From positions 1 to 27,491 of the IMG/VR virus record IMGVR_UViG_3300037246_001230: a DNA stretch of 27,491 nt. The stretch is one strand, 5' to 3'. The position numbers and the translations under genes are program-made. Positions 14,544-20,621 of the stretch are shown here, piece by piece. The number at the start of each line of letters is the position of its first letter. Within the stretch, counting starts at the first letter, position 1. The stretch is from a virus. The notes under the pieces are model-generated. The model searched no databases, was not told the DNA's origin, and saw only the letters and a program-made list of their open reading frames with translations.

Positions 14544-14801
14544 ATGGCTGCTTTTGGACAACAACCGCCTCGAAATTTCACAAATAAAGTAGATATTTTC
14601 AAATCAGCAGAAGAATACCGGCGACGAACGAGCGAGTCGGATCTCGGCAAGTTAACAGCATTTGAAGCGTTGACGTTAGCCCTTCGAGAAGCACATGGCG
14701 ACCTCACGCAGCAAGATCGTGATGCGCAAGATGAAAATATCTTCGGGTTTGCTGAGTACCTGGGTGCCGCGATCAGGGATAGAGAATATCCTGGCGTTTA
14801 G
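14544..14801 (+). CDS. Small helical protein of unknown function
   Basis: 85 aa from ATG at 14544, which has GGAG 6 nt upstream; ATG at 14532 is the alternative. The sequence is charged and helical (VDIFKSAEEYRRRTSESDLG, LTAFEALTLALREAHG, GFAEYLGAAIRDREYP). No family recognised. It is the last plus-strand gene of this block and meets the minus-strand accessory operon tail to tail, with the two stop codons overlapping (TAG at 14799-14801 and TAA at 14800-14798), so there is no intergenic terminator. Confidence 0.6.
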   Translation: MAAFGQQPPRNFTNKVDIFKSAEEYRRRTSESDLGKLTAFEALTLALREAHGDLTQQDRDAQDENIFGFAEYLGAAIRDREYPGV

Positions 14802-15007
14802 GTGTACAGCACCAGCCAGTCCCGAAGTCGCATCTTTGATGCTTTCAGTTCGGCGAGCAGAGCGCCCCATTCGGCAACCGTCCATTCGCGTTGACCATTT
14901 GCAGCCAGCTCGAGTATTTCTTCCGAGATCCAATCATCACGGTTAATGGCGCGTCGGACCAGCAGATGCCCGTAGTCGGACAACTGCTGGTCAGGACACC
15001 CAATCAT
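14798..15007 (-). CDS. Small protein, last gene of the accessory operon
   Basis: 69 aa from ATG at 15007, set by an ATGA overlap with the upstream zinc-finger gene. It contains LSDYGHLLVRRAINRDDWIS and WTVAEWGALLAELKAS, amphipathic helices rich in Trp and Leu. No catalytic motif and no recognised family. It overlaps the stop of the convergent plus-strand gene by 4 nt. Confidence 0.65.
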   Translation of the reverse strand: MIGCPDQQLSDYGHLLVRRAINRDDWISEEILELAANGQREWTVAEWGALLAELKASKMRLRDWLVLYT

Positions 15008-15192
15008 GTCAGTCTCGGCTGACGGCACTTGGGGAAACTGTCGCTGTCCCTGCCGGGATCGACGCCGCTACCGTGGCAGCGTGGACAGAACCCAAAGCGT
15101 GTCCCAATAGCGGTCAGCCCATCACCGTGACAACGGTTGCAGGGATCGTCGCAAATGTCGAAGTCGTTTTTGTCGTCGCGTTTGAGATCCAT
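15004..15192 (-). CDS. DnaJ-type zinc-finger small protein
   Basis: 62 aa from ATG at 15192 (TAATG overlap with the upstream gene); a longer frame to 15297 overlaps that gene and is rejected. It has two CxxCxGxG motifs, PCNRCHGDG (C18, C21) and CPRCHGSG (C36, C39), separated by GLTAIGTRFGF, which together make one zinc centre as in the DnaJ Cys-rich domain. There is no J domain, so it is not a co-chaperone; free-standing versions may bind zinc and partner proteins or RNA. Confidence 0.78.
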   Translation of the reverse strand: MDLKRDDKNDFDICDDPCNRCHGDGLTAIGTRFGFCPRCHGSGVDPGRDSDSFPKCRQPRLT

Positions 15193-15626
15193 TATCCGGC
15201 CCCCCTGGGTGATGCGTAGTCGCCGGCAATCGCCGGGTCTAGCTTGCCGTAGAAGTCGATCTCTTTCAGCCGGCATTGACCGTCGCATTCCGAACACCAG
15301 TGTCCTTTGTCACAGGTGTCGTGGACAACGAAGTCCTGATGCCACGGACTGAATTCGACCATTGCTTCAACGCCAATCTCGCTGCCGCCGCAAGCCTCGC
15401 AGACATAATCAATCGGCCTTCGGGTCGGCTGCTTGCGTTCAGCAAATGCGTTCATTCGAGCCGCGGATATGATGAACTCGGGGATCACGCCACCGTCGTC
15501 GTAGAACCATTCGTCGGACGATTCCCATTCCAGTCCGGTGCGTCCCATTGTGTCGTAAACTTGCCGGTACGCTTCATCGAGCTGGTCGGTGTCTAGGTCA
15601 ATGCAAACTACTATTCTTGTGCTCAT
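15192..15626 (-). CDS. Two-domain protein with C-terminal zinc ribbon
   Basis: 144 aa. The N-terminal part (MSTRIVVCIDLDTDQLDEAY, EWESSDEWFYDDG, IPEFIISAARMNAFAER) is an alpha/beta unit of unknown type. The C-terminal part has CEACGGSE, a strand pair (VEAMVEFSPWHQDFVV) and GHWCSECDGQC, a Cys4 ribbon seen in many phage and plasmid proteins. AAAGGAAA lies a few nt before the ATG. It reads into the DnaJ-type zinc-finger gene (TAATG). Function unknown; zinc-stabilised binding protein is the safest call. Confidence 0.75.
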   Translation of the reverse strand: MSTRIVVCIDLDTDQLDEAYRQVYDTMGRTGLEWESSDEWFYDDGGVIPEFIISAARMNAFAERKQPTRRPIDYVCEACGGSEIGVEAMVEFSPWHQDFVVHDTCDKGHWCSECDGQCRLKEIDFYGKLDPAIAGDYASPRGAG

Positions 15627-15648
15627 GTCGGGATTTCCTTTAGCCAGG

Positions 15649-15966
15649 TTAAACTTCTACGTCTATCACTTCCCAATTGGTGTCCGTCGATCCGTTGTCT
15701 CCGATGATCGTCACGAATTGCGGTTCGCCCCAAAAGATCACAGCGAGCTTGCCGCAAAATCCCGGCCCATCTGAAATGTAATCTTCGCGTACCATGATTT
15801 CGTCACAGGTCAAATACTTGATGCGGCCCAGAATGTAATCGTCATTCGGATATCGAGCGTTTAATGCGACCCCGATTGCGATCAATTCCAGTCCGTTTGC
15901 CGGCCGAATTTCGCCGGGCAGGATGGTTCCTGCATCTGATTTTGATAGTCCAAGTGGGTCATTCAT
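15649..15966 (-). CDS. Hypothetical accessory protein
   Basis: 105 aa from ATG at 15966, ATGA-coupled to the gene upstream; the frame to 16056 would overlap that gene. It begins MNDPLGLSKSDAGTILPGEI and is predicted beta-rich toward the end (GKLAVIFWGEPQFVTIIGDN, NWEVIDVEV). Its first residues MNDP and the DNA around its start match those of the neighbouring upstream gene (15 identical bases). No family recognised. Confidence 0.68.
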   Translation of the reverse strand: MNDPLGLSKSDAGTILPGEIRPANGLELIAIGVALNARYPNDDYILGRIKYLTCDEIMVREDYISDGPGFCGKLAVIFWGEPQFVTIIGDNGSTDTNWEVIDVEV

Positions 15967-16274
15967 GCCCTGTCCCTCTCTTTGATTATTTCGATGATAA
16001 TGTCGTCCAGCAATTCGCCAGTCTGTGAATGGTCTGCACGGTTGAAGTCGTGGCATACCGTGAAAATTTCACCTTCAGTGAGCTGCGTACCGTCATTAAA
16101 ATGTGACGCACTGTTTTGAATTTCTTCTACTGAATAACCAATGTGTGCCGGAAAATCACGGCGAAAGTTTTCCTGTGTGTGGATGCTATCTTCTAGTGCT
16201 TGCGCCAGATTTGGCATTGGGTCGTCGGCTTGAGACTGCTGACGGTGCGAAAGTGTATTTCGTGGGTCATTCAT
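15963..16274 (-). CDS. Hypothetical accessory protein, acidic and helical
   Basis: 103 aa from ATG at 16274 in an ATGA overlap. The N-terminus is polar (MNDPRNTLSHRQQSQADDP), followed by helices (NLAQALEDSIHTQENFRRDF, LLDDIIIEIIKERDRA). No motif recognised. It shares its first four residues and start-site DNA with the downstream 105-aa gene, which hints at a local duplication of the translation start. Confidence 0.68.
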   Translation of the reverse strand: MNDPRNTLSHRQQSQADDPMPNLAQALEDSIHTQENFRRDFPAHIGYSVEEIQNSASHFNDGTQLTEGEIFTVCHDFNRADHSQTGELLDDIIIEIIKERDRA

Positions 16275-16552
16275 GCTGGTTCTCCTTTCATGTGTGAATC
16301 GTTTTCGTTGTTGTGATCGAGCTGTGCTTGGATGCTTTCGATTGAATCGCAGATGTGCTGGTGCAGATCGGCCCGCTTATAACTGCGCGGCGCCGATAGA
16401 CGTTTTCTAACGTGCGCTGTCACTGATCCGCGTGAAAATTTCAGCCCCTTCATTTCAAGGCCGATAGCGTATTTCCATTGCAATAGCTGAAACATGGGAA
16501 CGGTAATCAGTTCCCCCTGGTGGTTGTAAATTCGGACATTCATACCATTCAT
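16271..16552 (-). CDS. Hypothetical accessory protein
   Basis: 93 aa from ATG at 16552, the start given by an ATGA overlap with the upstream gene; in-frame ATGs at 16558 and 16543 also exist. The sequence runs from a short beta unit (MNVRIYNHQGELITVPMFQL) through a basic middle (GSVTAHVRKRLSAPRSYKRA) to an acidic helix. The basic segment could bind nucleic acid. No family recognised. Confidence 0.66.
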   Translation of the reverse strand: MNGMNVRIYNHQGELITVPMFQLLQWKYAIGLEMKGLKFSRGSVTAHVRKRLSAPRSYKRADLHQHICDSIESIQAQLDHNNENDSHMKGEPA

Positions 16553-16776
16553 CTGCAAGTCTCCAAATTGCCAACGTGAACATTGCGTTGCGTACCATCA
16601 TCGAATCTGATCGTTGCCAGTTTCGTTTCCGGCCCGAGCTGCACAAAGTCGATGATGCTTCCCCTTGCGAATGGCCCGAATGCTGTCGGTGGTTCGTCGC
16701 CTGTGAATTGTCCAGTGTTGCGGCAATGCGCCGACGATAGTCGTACCCTGTCTCCGATTTCTCTAGGTGCTGTCAT
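16549..16776 (-). CDS. Small beta-barrel-like (KOW/SH3-type) protein
   Basis: 75 aa from ATG at 16776, with GAGGAA upstream and an ATGA overlap; the frame to 16878 is spurious extension. The pattern IGDRVRLSSAHCRNTG, FARGSIIDFVQLGPETKLAT, IRFDDGTQRNVHVGNLE (G-x-V-x-L, G-x-I, strand, turn with DDGT, strand) is that of small SH3/KOW-like barrels, which often bind nucleic acids or peptides. The assignment is by strand pattern only. Confidence 0.65.
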   Translation of the reverse strand: MTAPREIGDRVRLSSAHCRNTGQFTGDEPPTAFGPFARGSIIDFVQLGPETKLATIRFDDGTQRNVHVGNLETCR

Positions 16777-16958
16777 TTTTTCGATTCCTCTGGTGTGTAT
16801 AGTTTGATGCCGCCCTGCCTTGTGAATTTCATCCCTGATTCGACAATGTTGCGCGGCAATTTTCGTGATGCTGTGCATTTATTCAAGGCCCGAGTAATGT
16901 GAAACCGGAAACGTCCTGTCTCCGGCTGCCGATAAACGGCGCAATAACGCCGCGCCAT
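16773..16958 (-). CDS. Small basic protein
   Basis: 61 aa, strongly basic (MARRYCAVYRQPETGRFRFH, ALNKCTASRKLPRN). It starts at ATG 16958 overlapping the upstream TAA (TAATG) and ends in an ATGA overlap with the next gene. Possibly DNA- or RNA-binding; no family recognised. Confidence 0.62.
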   Translation of the reverse strand: MARRYCAVYRQPETGRFRFHITRALNKCTASRKLPRNIVESGMKFTRQGGIKLYTPEESKK

Positions 16959-17515
16959 TAAATGACACCGGCGCAGCGTAATCCTTCCGCAAAATCCTCA
17001 ACATCATCAAGCTGGCTGGCTGATGCCCAACGGTTACGATCCCCGCTGTAATCCTTCCGGCTTTCAACCTTGCGGAATAAGATTTCGTGACCCGGCCCCA
17101 TACACGACTGCGACACTTGAACGTATAGACTGTCGGTGTGCAGAGTGATTTCACCGCAGACTGCAATGCCGCCCTTGTTGCTGCTAATGTCGTATTCGCT
17201 TCCTTCTAAGCCGATCACCTTTGCCAATCTTTTGAGCTGGCGCGCGGCCCGGTGGTGAAACTTGAGCTTGCGCGCATCACCTTCGCGGGAATAAGCGTTG
17301 ATTGGAACGGATGCGAGTTCGGCTAATGTATCGGCCTGGCGCACTTCGTCCTGTTTAATATGTGTCATTGCCTCATCGCAATCGAATCGAATGCAATTCA
17401 GCAAGTCCCACACTTCTCCAACGTCTGTATATTCGGCCGCTTCGCATTTGTCGTGAAAGACTGCGATTTTGTCCGAGATAATGTGCAGAATTTCTGCGTC
17501 TGTGTTGTCGGTCAT
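16958..17515 (-). CDS. Hypothetical accessory protein
   Basis: 185 aa. ATG at 17515 has GGGAG about 9 nt upstream; a GTG at 17521 in a GTGA overlap is a close alternative. The N-terminal ~100 residues are helical (AEILHIISDKIAVFHDKCEA, KLKFHHRAARQLKRLAKVIG); the C-terminal part is strand-rich (GGIAVCGEITLHTDSLYVQV, ILFRKVES). Function not recognised. It is one of the larger members of the tightly coupled accessory operon. Confidence 0.72.
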   Translation of the reverse strand: MTDNTDAEILHIISDKIAVFHDKCEAAEYTDVGEVWDLLNCIRFDCDEAMTHIKQDEVRQADTLAELASVPINAYSREGDARKLKFHHRAARQLKRLAKVIGLEGSEYDISSNKGGIAVCGEITLHTDSLYVQVSQSCMGPGHEILFRKVESRKDYSGDRNRWASASQLDDVEDFAEGLRCAGVI

Positions 17516-17517
17516 GG

Positions 17518-17988
17518 TCACAGTCTCCCTTCTGACATTGCGAAAAATACTTTTAGAGCTGTCGCAAAACTCAGGTGCGCTTCGTGTTTGATCTGTGCCA
17601 GCCTTTCAATATCAGGCTTGTAGAATAGTGCGCCGCAACCTCTCGCGCCTTTGCCGTTTTTGTCGAGCTTCACTAAGGTGCTGCGAGTTTTGGCGCGTAT
17701 GCCCCAATAGATTGCAGTCGGGTGCCTTGCAATCGCGCCAGCCCATACCCCTGCCCCTACTCGCAGAATTCGCCGGCAATCGTCGGGTGTTATCCAATTT
17801 TCACTCGGCGGCAGGATCGTCGGGCGCATCAATTCAGTCTCGTCCGTGACCCCTTTCATTGCGCGGCGTAACACGGTGTCGAACGTGACCCCATGCGACT
17901 GGTTTGCCAGTCTTTCTATCCGTTGAAAATCCATGCCGTTCAGGTGCGGATTTTCTCGTACTAATAAGCGTGCGTTTGCGTCTTTCAT
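17518..17988 (-). CDS. Hypothetical protein with possible winged-helix/HTH segment
   Basis: 156 aa, ATG at 17988 ATGA-coupled to the upstream Gp88-like gene. Middle and end segments (TPDDCRRILRVGAGVWAGAI, HPTAIYWGIRAK, LFYKPDIERLAQIKHEAHLS) resemble a helix-turn-helix followed by a wing, as in MerR-like excisionase folds where KPDIExLAxI follows the recognition helix. That is a weak fold-level impression, not a family match. No enzymatic motif. Confidence 0.68.
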   Translation of the reverse strand: MKDANARLLVRENPHLNGMDFQRIERLANQSHGVTFDTVLRRAMKGVTDETELMRPTILPPSENWITPDDCRRILRVGAGVWAGAIARHPTAIYWGIRAKTRSTLVKLDKNGKGARGCGALFYKPDIERLAQIKHEAHLSFATALKVFFAMSEGRL

Positions 17989-18665
17989 GGTGTACCCCTT
18001 GCGATTTTGTCAACTTCTAACCGTTTGCGTCCCTTCGCCTTAAACCCGATCAAATAGTCCCTTTTTGACAGGTAGCACAAGCCACAATTCGAGCATGTGA
18101 CCCGGCTTGTATTCTCTGCGGGGCATTGGACAATTTTCCGGCCGCGCGGCGTATGCGTCACCTTGCCGGCATCCAGCGGGATCACCACTACCGTTGGAAT
18201 GCCAGAGTCAGCAAGTGTGTCCGCATGTGCCGCGTTATCGGCCGATAAATTGACGGTAAACCCGGCCGCATTCGCGGCCCGAATCGCGGCCCGATTTCGC
18301 CGCTTCCCAATGCTCTTATGTGTGTATGTGAATCCGCGCCGGCCGCGATTGGCCGCAACAATGCGGGCAAGTGCGGGCGCGTTTATGTCGTCACCTGGCC
18401 CCGGTAAATCGCCGGCCTGATTCATTCGCCAGAGCATTTGTCCCGGTATTGTCCTGATGTGTCTGCAAAGCATATCCAGCGAAATGCCGCGCGCGCCACT
18501 GTTCACGCGTTGCCAGTGCCAGCCTATCGGCCCGCCTTCGGCATAGCATCCGTGTCCCTTTAACCTGCAATCAGGCGGGCAAGTGTCGGCGCTAGTGGTG
18601 GTGACGGGTATCGGCCCCGTTTTGCGGTTAGCCGATACCCTGCTGAAATGGTAAAACGTGGTCAC
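17985..18665 (-). CDS. Gp88-like Cys-rich phage/plasmid protein
   Basis: 226 aa. Recognisable family pattern: KTGPIPVTTTSADTCPPDC near the N-terminus, GCYAEGGPIGWHW, then GDLPGPGDDIN, RGRRGFTYTHKS, AANAAGFTVNLSADN, PTVVVIPLDAG, IVQCPAENTSRVTCSNCGLC and a basic end. I recognise this as a conserved phage and plasmid family loosely linked to mycobacteriophage Gp88; at least eight Cys suggest metal or Fe-S binding, and the alternating strand-helix order with conserved Asn/Asp loops resembles a TIM-barrel-like enzyme. Biochemistry is unknown to me. The start is GTG at 18665 in a GTGA overlap with the DUF2958 stop. Confidence 0.78.
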   Translation of the reverse strand: MTTFYHFSRVSANRKTGPIPVTTTSADTCPPDCRLKGHGCYAEGGPIGWHWQRVNSGARGISLDMLCRHIRTIPGQMLWRMNQAGDLPGPGDDINAPALARIVAANRGRRGFTYTHKSIGKRRNRAAIRAANAAGFTVNLSADNAAHADTLADSGIPTVVVIPLDAGKVTHTPRGRKIVQCPAENTSRVTCSNCGLCYLSKRDYLIGFKAKGRKRLEVDKIARGTP

Positions 18666-19030
18666 CTGGTTGGTTTAACGTCAGCAAGTGTGTGGCCGTT
18701 AAAATACAGGTCACGTTCAACTTTCAAGCCGGCAAACCCTGTGATGCCTTTCAATTCGCTTAACAGCACGTAACCGAGTTCGGCGCATTGGTCGTCACCC
18801 AAATTGCAGAATCCGAATAAGTGCCAGTCCTGTGCCTTGTCCGGTGTGCAGGGTTCACCGTTGACGGAATCCAACGGTGTGCCGGTCACGATGTACCATG
18901 TTGCGGCTGCCCACGGTGCAAACAGTTTCACAATAATGGGCTGGTCGTCGTCGCTTCGCGTTTGATGCGCTAGAAATTCTTGATCGGCCGCGTATAGCTT
19001 CGCGGCAATTTCTTTGGTGATTAGTTTCAC
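18662..19030 (-). CDS. DUF2958 domain protein
   Basis: 122 aa from GTG at 19030, which has GAGGAG at good spacing and a GTGA overlap; the frame to 19234 runs through the upstream gene. Sequence signatures match DUF2958: KLITKEIAAKLYAADQE at the start, KLFAPWAAATWYIVTGTPLD, WHLFGFCNLGDDQCAELGYV, LLSELKG and KVERDLYF near the end. This family occurs on proteobacterial plasmids, integrative elements and phages, often with RadC-like and anti-restriction genes. Molecular function is not established. Confidence 0.88.
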   Translation of the reverse strand: MKLITKEIAAKLYAADQEFLAHQTRSDDDQPIIVKLFAPWAAATWYIVTGTPLDSVNGEPCTPDKAQDWHLFGFCNLGDDQCAELGYVLLSELKGITGFAGLKVERDLYFNGHTLADVKPTR

Positions 19031-19344
19031 GGTGTTTTCTCCTCGAAGTGGGGGACTAAATCGGGCCTGAGCGTGTGCAGGGTCGCCAGCAAGCTCCGCT
19101 GATAACCCGAACGGGGTTTGTACCCGGTCACATAAGTATTGCCGGCGTCGTCCAATGCTGCGGAAATATTGCAGCACTTGAATTCGTATGAGCCGCGTGA
19201 CCTGTTTACCAGTGCCGGCAAAGTGGCGCGGCATAGTTCGGCCTTATTCACAGCCAGCCCGTTATTTTGAGCGTCGAGCAAAACGGCATAAGCCGAACAG
19301 ATCGCAATCTGTTCGGCCTTGCTCCATGCCTTTGGGCGCGTCAC
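19027..19344 (-). CDS. Conserved hypothetical accessory protein
   Basis: 105 aa. GTG at 19344 overlaps the RadC-like stop (GTGA) and is preferred to a TTG at 19365. Helical N-terminus (WSKAEQIAICSAYAVLLDAQ), then VNKAELCRATLPAL, RSRGSYEFKCCNISAALDDA and GYKPRSGYQRSL. The phrase NRSRGSxExKxxNxSA followed by GYKP is familiar from phage and plasmid proteins that I recall beside RadC-like genes. No function assigned. Confidence 0.72.
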   Translation of the reverse strand: MTRPKAWSKAEQIAICSAYAVLLDAQNNGLAVNKAELCRATLPALVNRSRGSYEFKCCNISAALDDAGNTYVTGYKPRSGYQRSLLATLHTLRPDLVPHFEEKTP

Positions 19345-19823
19345 AAAATGCCTCGGCTGGCGCAACTGGTCGCAGTCCTGCCGCCGATAATGATGTGATC
19401 CAATAACCGAATGTCGATAACTTCTAGCGCCGCTTTGATGCGCTTCGTTATGCGTTCGTCTGCCTGTGATGGTTCGGCGACTCCGGACGGGTGGTTATGC
19501 GCCAAAATTACGGCCGCCGCGTTGCAGAATAATGCCTCTTTAACAATCTCTCGCGGATAAACCGAAGTCCCGTCAATAGTGCCGCGAAATAGCTCACTGA
19601 ATTTCAGGACACGGTGACGGTTATCAAGGTAAATACAGCAAAACAATTCGTGCGGTAAATGCGCTAGTTTGTTGCGCAAGAATGCCTCTGTATCGGCTGG
19701 CGAACGGATCGCCACACCCACTATGGGGTCGCAGTATTCGCTAGCAGTCTCACAAATTGTCGTGCGGTCTGCGATTGTGTAGCGGCCGTTTTTCTTCCTT
19801 CTGTATAGCTTGGTTCTTTTCAT
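19341..19823 (-). CDS. radC: RadC-like JAB/MPN domain protein
   Basis: 160 aa from ATG at 19823, with GAGG about 10 nt upstream; frames to 19922 are extensions through a structured RNA region. The RadC JAB domain is complete: SPADTEAFLR, FCCIYLDNRHRVL, FSELFRGT (E77), then the JAMM signature HNHPSG (H109, H111) with EPS and D122, and DHIIIGG. The N-terminal helix-hairpin-helix of chromosomal RadC is absent, as in most phage and plasmid copies. JAMM metal ligands are intact, so metalloprotease or isopeptidase activity is possible; the role of RadC-like proteins is unsettled. It is the first larger gene in the accessory operon, next to DUF2958. Confidence 0.9.
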   Translation of the reverse strand: MKRTKLYRRKKNGRYTIADRTTICETASEYCDPIVGVAIRSPADTEAFLRNKLAHLPHELFCCIYLDNRHRVLKFSELFRGTIDGTSVYPREIVKEALFCNAAAVILAHNHPSGVAEPSQADERITKRIKAALEVIDIRLLDHIIIGGRTATSCASRGIL

Positions 19824-19851
19824 TGGGGTTTGCCTCTGGTGGTGATACATG

Positions 19852-19912
19852 GCAGCACTATCCGGCCGGAGGTGCGGGAATGTCGGCCCGCTTTTGTGCC
19901 GGCTAGTGCTGC
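19852..19912 (-). repeat. Large imperfect hairpin upstream of the RadC-like gene
   Basis: The arms GCAGCACTATCCGG (19852-19865) and CCGGCTAGTGCTGC (19899-19912) pair at 13 of 14 positions. Inside, GCGGG (19874-19878) pairs with CCCGC (19887-19891), giving a two-level stem-loop of 61 nt. There is no T-tract after it on the minus strand. It lies between the stop of the 53-aa gene and the RadC-like ribosome binding site, the only real gap in this operon, so it may be an mRNA stability/processing or attenuation element. Confidence 0.65.
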
Positions 19913-19918
19913 GGTTTA

Positions 19919-20080
19919 TCACCTCTCTTTATTGCGTGTAAAAATCACGGATTTCCGAGTGTGTCCGCAACAACTAAAACCCGGCGCGCTATACATCTGC
20001 CGGCCGGCGCGGCGCTTCTCTGCATACTTGCCGCGCGGCCTGCTGCGTGTCTCTCGTTGCGTCGTGTGGTTATGCTTCAC
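19919..20080 (-). CDS. 53-aa basic protein with CC-GH zinc-like motif
   Basis: A short gene starting at GTG 20080, with GAGG about 9 nt upstream, overlapping the previous gene's stop by 11 nt. It begins MKHNHTTQRETRSRPRGKYA and contains EKRRAGRQMYS followed by FSCCGHTR. The phrase KRRAGRQMYS...CCGH is one I have seen in small phage and plasmid proteins, which supports coding. Cys-Cys with nearby His may bind a metal. Strongly basic, so nucleic-acid binding is possible. Confidence 0.6.
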   Translation of the reverse strand: MKHNHTTQRETRSRPRGKYAEKRRAGRQMYSAPGFSCCGHTRKSVIFTRNKER

Positions 20081-20306
20081 TGGTGTTTACCTCTGGATTG
20101 ATCACCATTATTCGGCGCAATTTCAGATAGCGAATATGCACGGTTAACCCGTCGTTGTCGGCTTGCGGTTTGTTGATCGGTTTGCCGTCGTAACGGTGAA
20201 ACGCGTTCGCGATAATGAAATCCTTTCCGGCTTGCCAGTCGGCTTGAACTGCTGCCTTGTTGTTGTAGTCCCGGCCATATGCCGGCGTTAGTGTCAATGT
20301 CTCCAT
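20070..20306 (-). CDS. Conserved small phage/plasmid protein (METLTLTPAYGRDY family)
   Basis: 78 aa starting METLTLTPAYGRDYNNKAAV, then DWQAGKDFIIANAFHRYDGK and a strand-rich end (LTVHIRYLKLRRIMVINP). The opening LTPAYGRDYxxxxAVxxDWxAGKDF is a recurrent pattern in phage and plasmid accessory regions; I know no function. AGGAG lies ~9 nt before the ATG. It sits between two other small genes. Confidence 0.82.
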   Translation of the reverse strand: METLTLTPAYGRDYNNKAAVQADWQAGKDFIIANAFHRYDGKPINKPQADNDGLTVHIRYLKLRRIMVINPEVNTSEA

Positions 20307-20319
20307 GTGTGTTGCGCTC

Positions 20320-20496
20320 CTATCGTTTGCGATAAATATTCAAGCCGATAATTGCGTCTGTTCCTTCAATCTTTTGATTGCCGGAACTGGTCGCAATAAT
20401 TATGGTCTTGCCGGATTTGCTCGGCCCGTGTTCCTTCGATAAATCGACGGTGATGGTTAGCTTGTTTCCTGCGGTCTTAATGTCTGCATTGATCAT
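20320..20496 (-). CDS. 58-aa conserved small protein, head of the accessory operon
   Basis: A short gene with a strong ribosome binding site (GAGGAAA before ATG at 20496). It begins MINADIKTAGNKLTITVDLS, continues KEHGPSKSGKTIIIATSSGN and ends IGLNIYRKR. The layout (strand, DLSxxxGPSxSGKT, strand, GLNxY at the end) is a recurring small accessory protein in phages. The SGKT piece looks like a P-loop end but lacks the upstream Gly pattern, so ATP binding is not implied. The stop lies 13 nt before the start of the next gene. Confidence 0.8.
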   Translation of the reverse strand: MINADIKTAGNKLTITVDLSKEHGPSKSGKTIIIATSSGNQKIEGTDAIIGLNIYRKR

Positions 20497-20621
20497 GGTG
20501 AGATTTCCTCTTTTGGGGGGTCACTACGGTATTGCCTGCCATCCGTTCGGCTGTCCTGCGGCCTTGTGCTGCGTCTGAGAATTCCGAGAATCGGTAAATC
20601 CGAGATTAACGCGTTTTCCAT
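20493..20621 (-). CDS. Possible 42-aa leader ORF
   Basis: A frame from ATG 20621, beginning MENALISDLPILGILRRSTR, has its TGA (20493-20495) overlapping the ATG of the next gene in ATGA form, the coupling seen throughout the operon. Against it: no clear ribosome binding site and an unremarkable, basic/polar composition after residue 15. It could be the true first gene, a leader peptide or chance. Confidence 0.25.
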   Translation of the reverse strand: MENALISDLPILGILRRSTRPQDSRTDGRQYRSDPPKEEISP

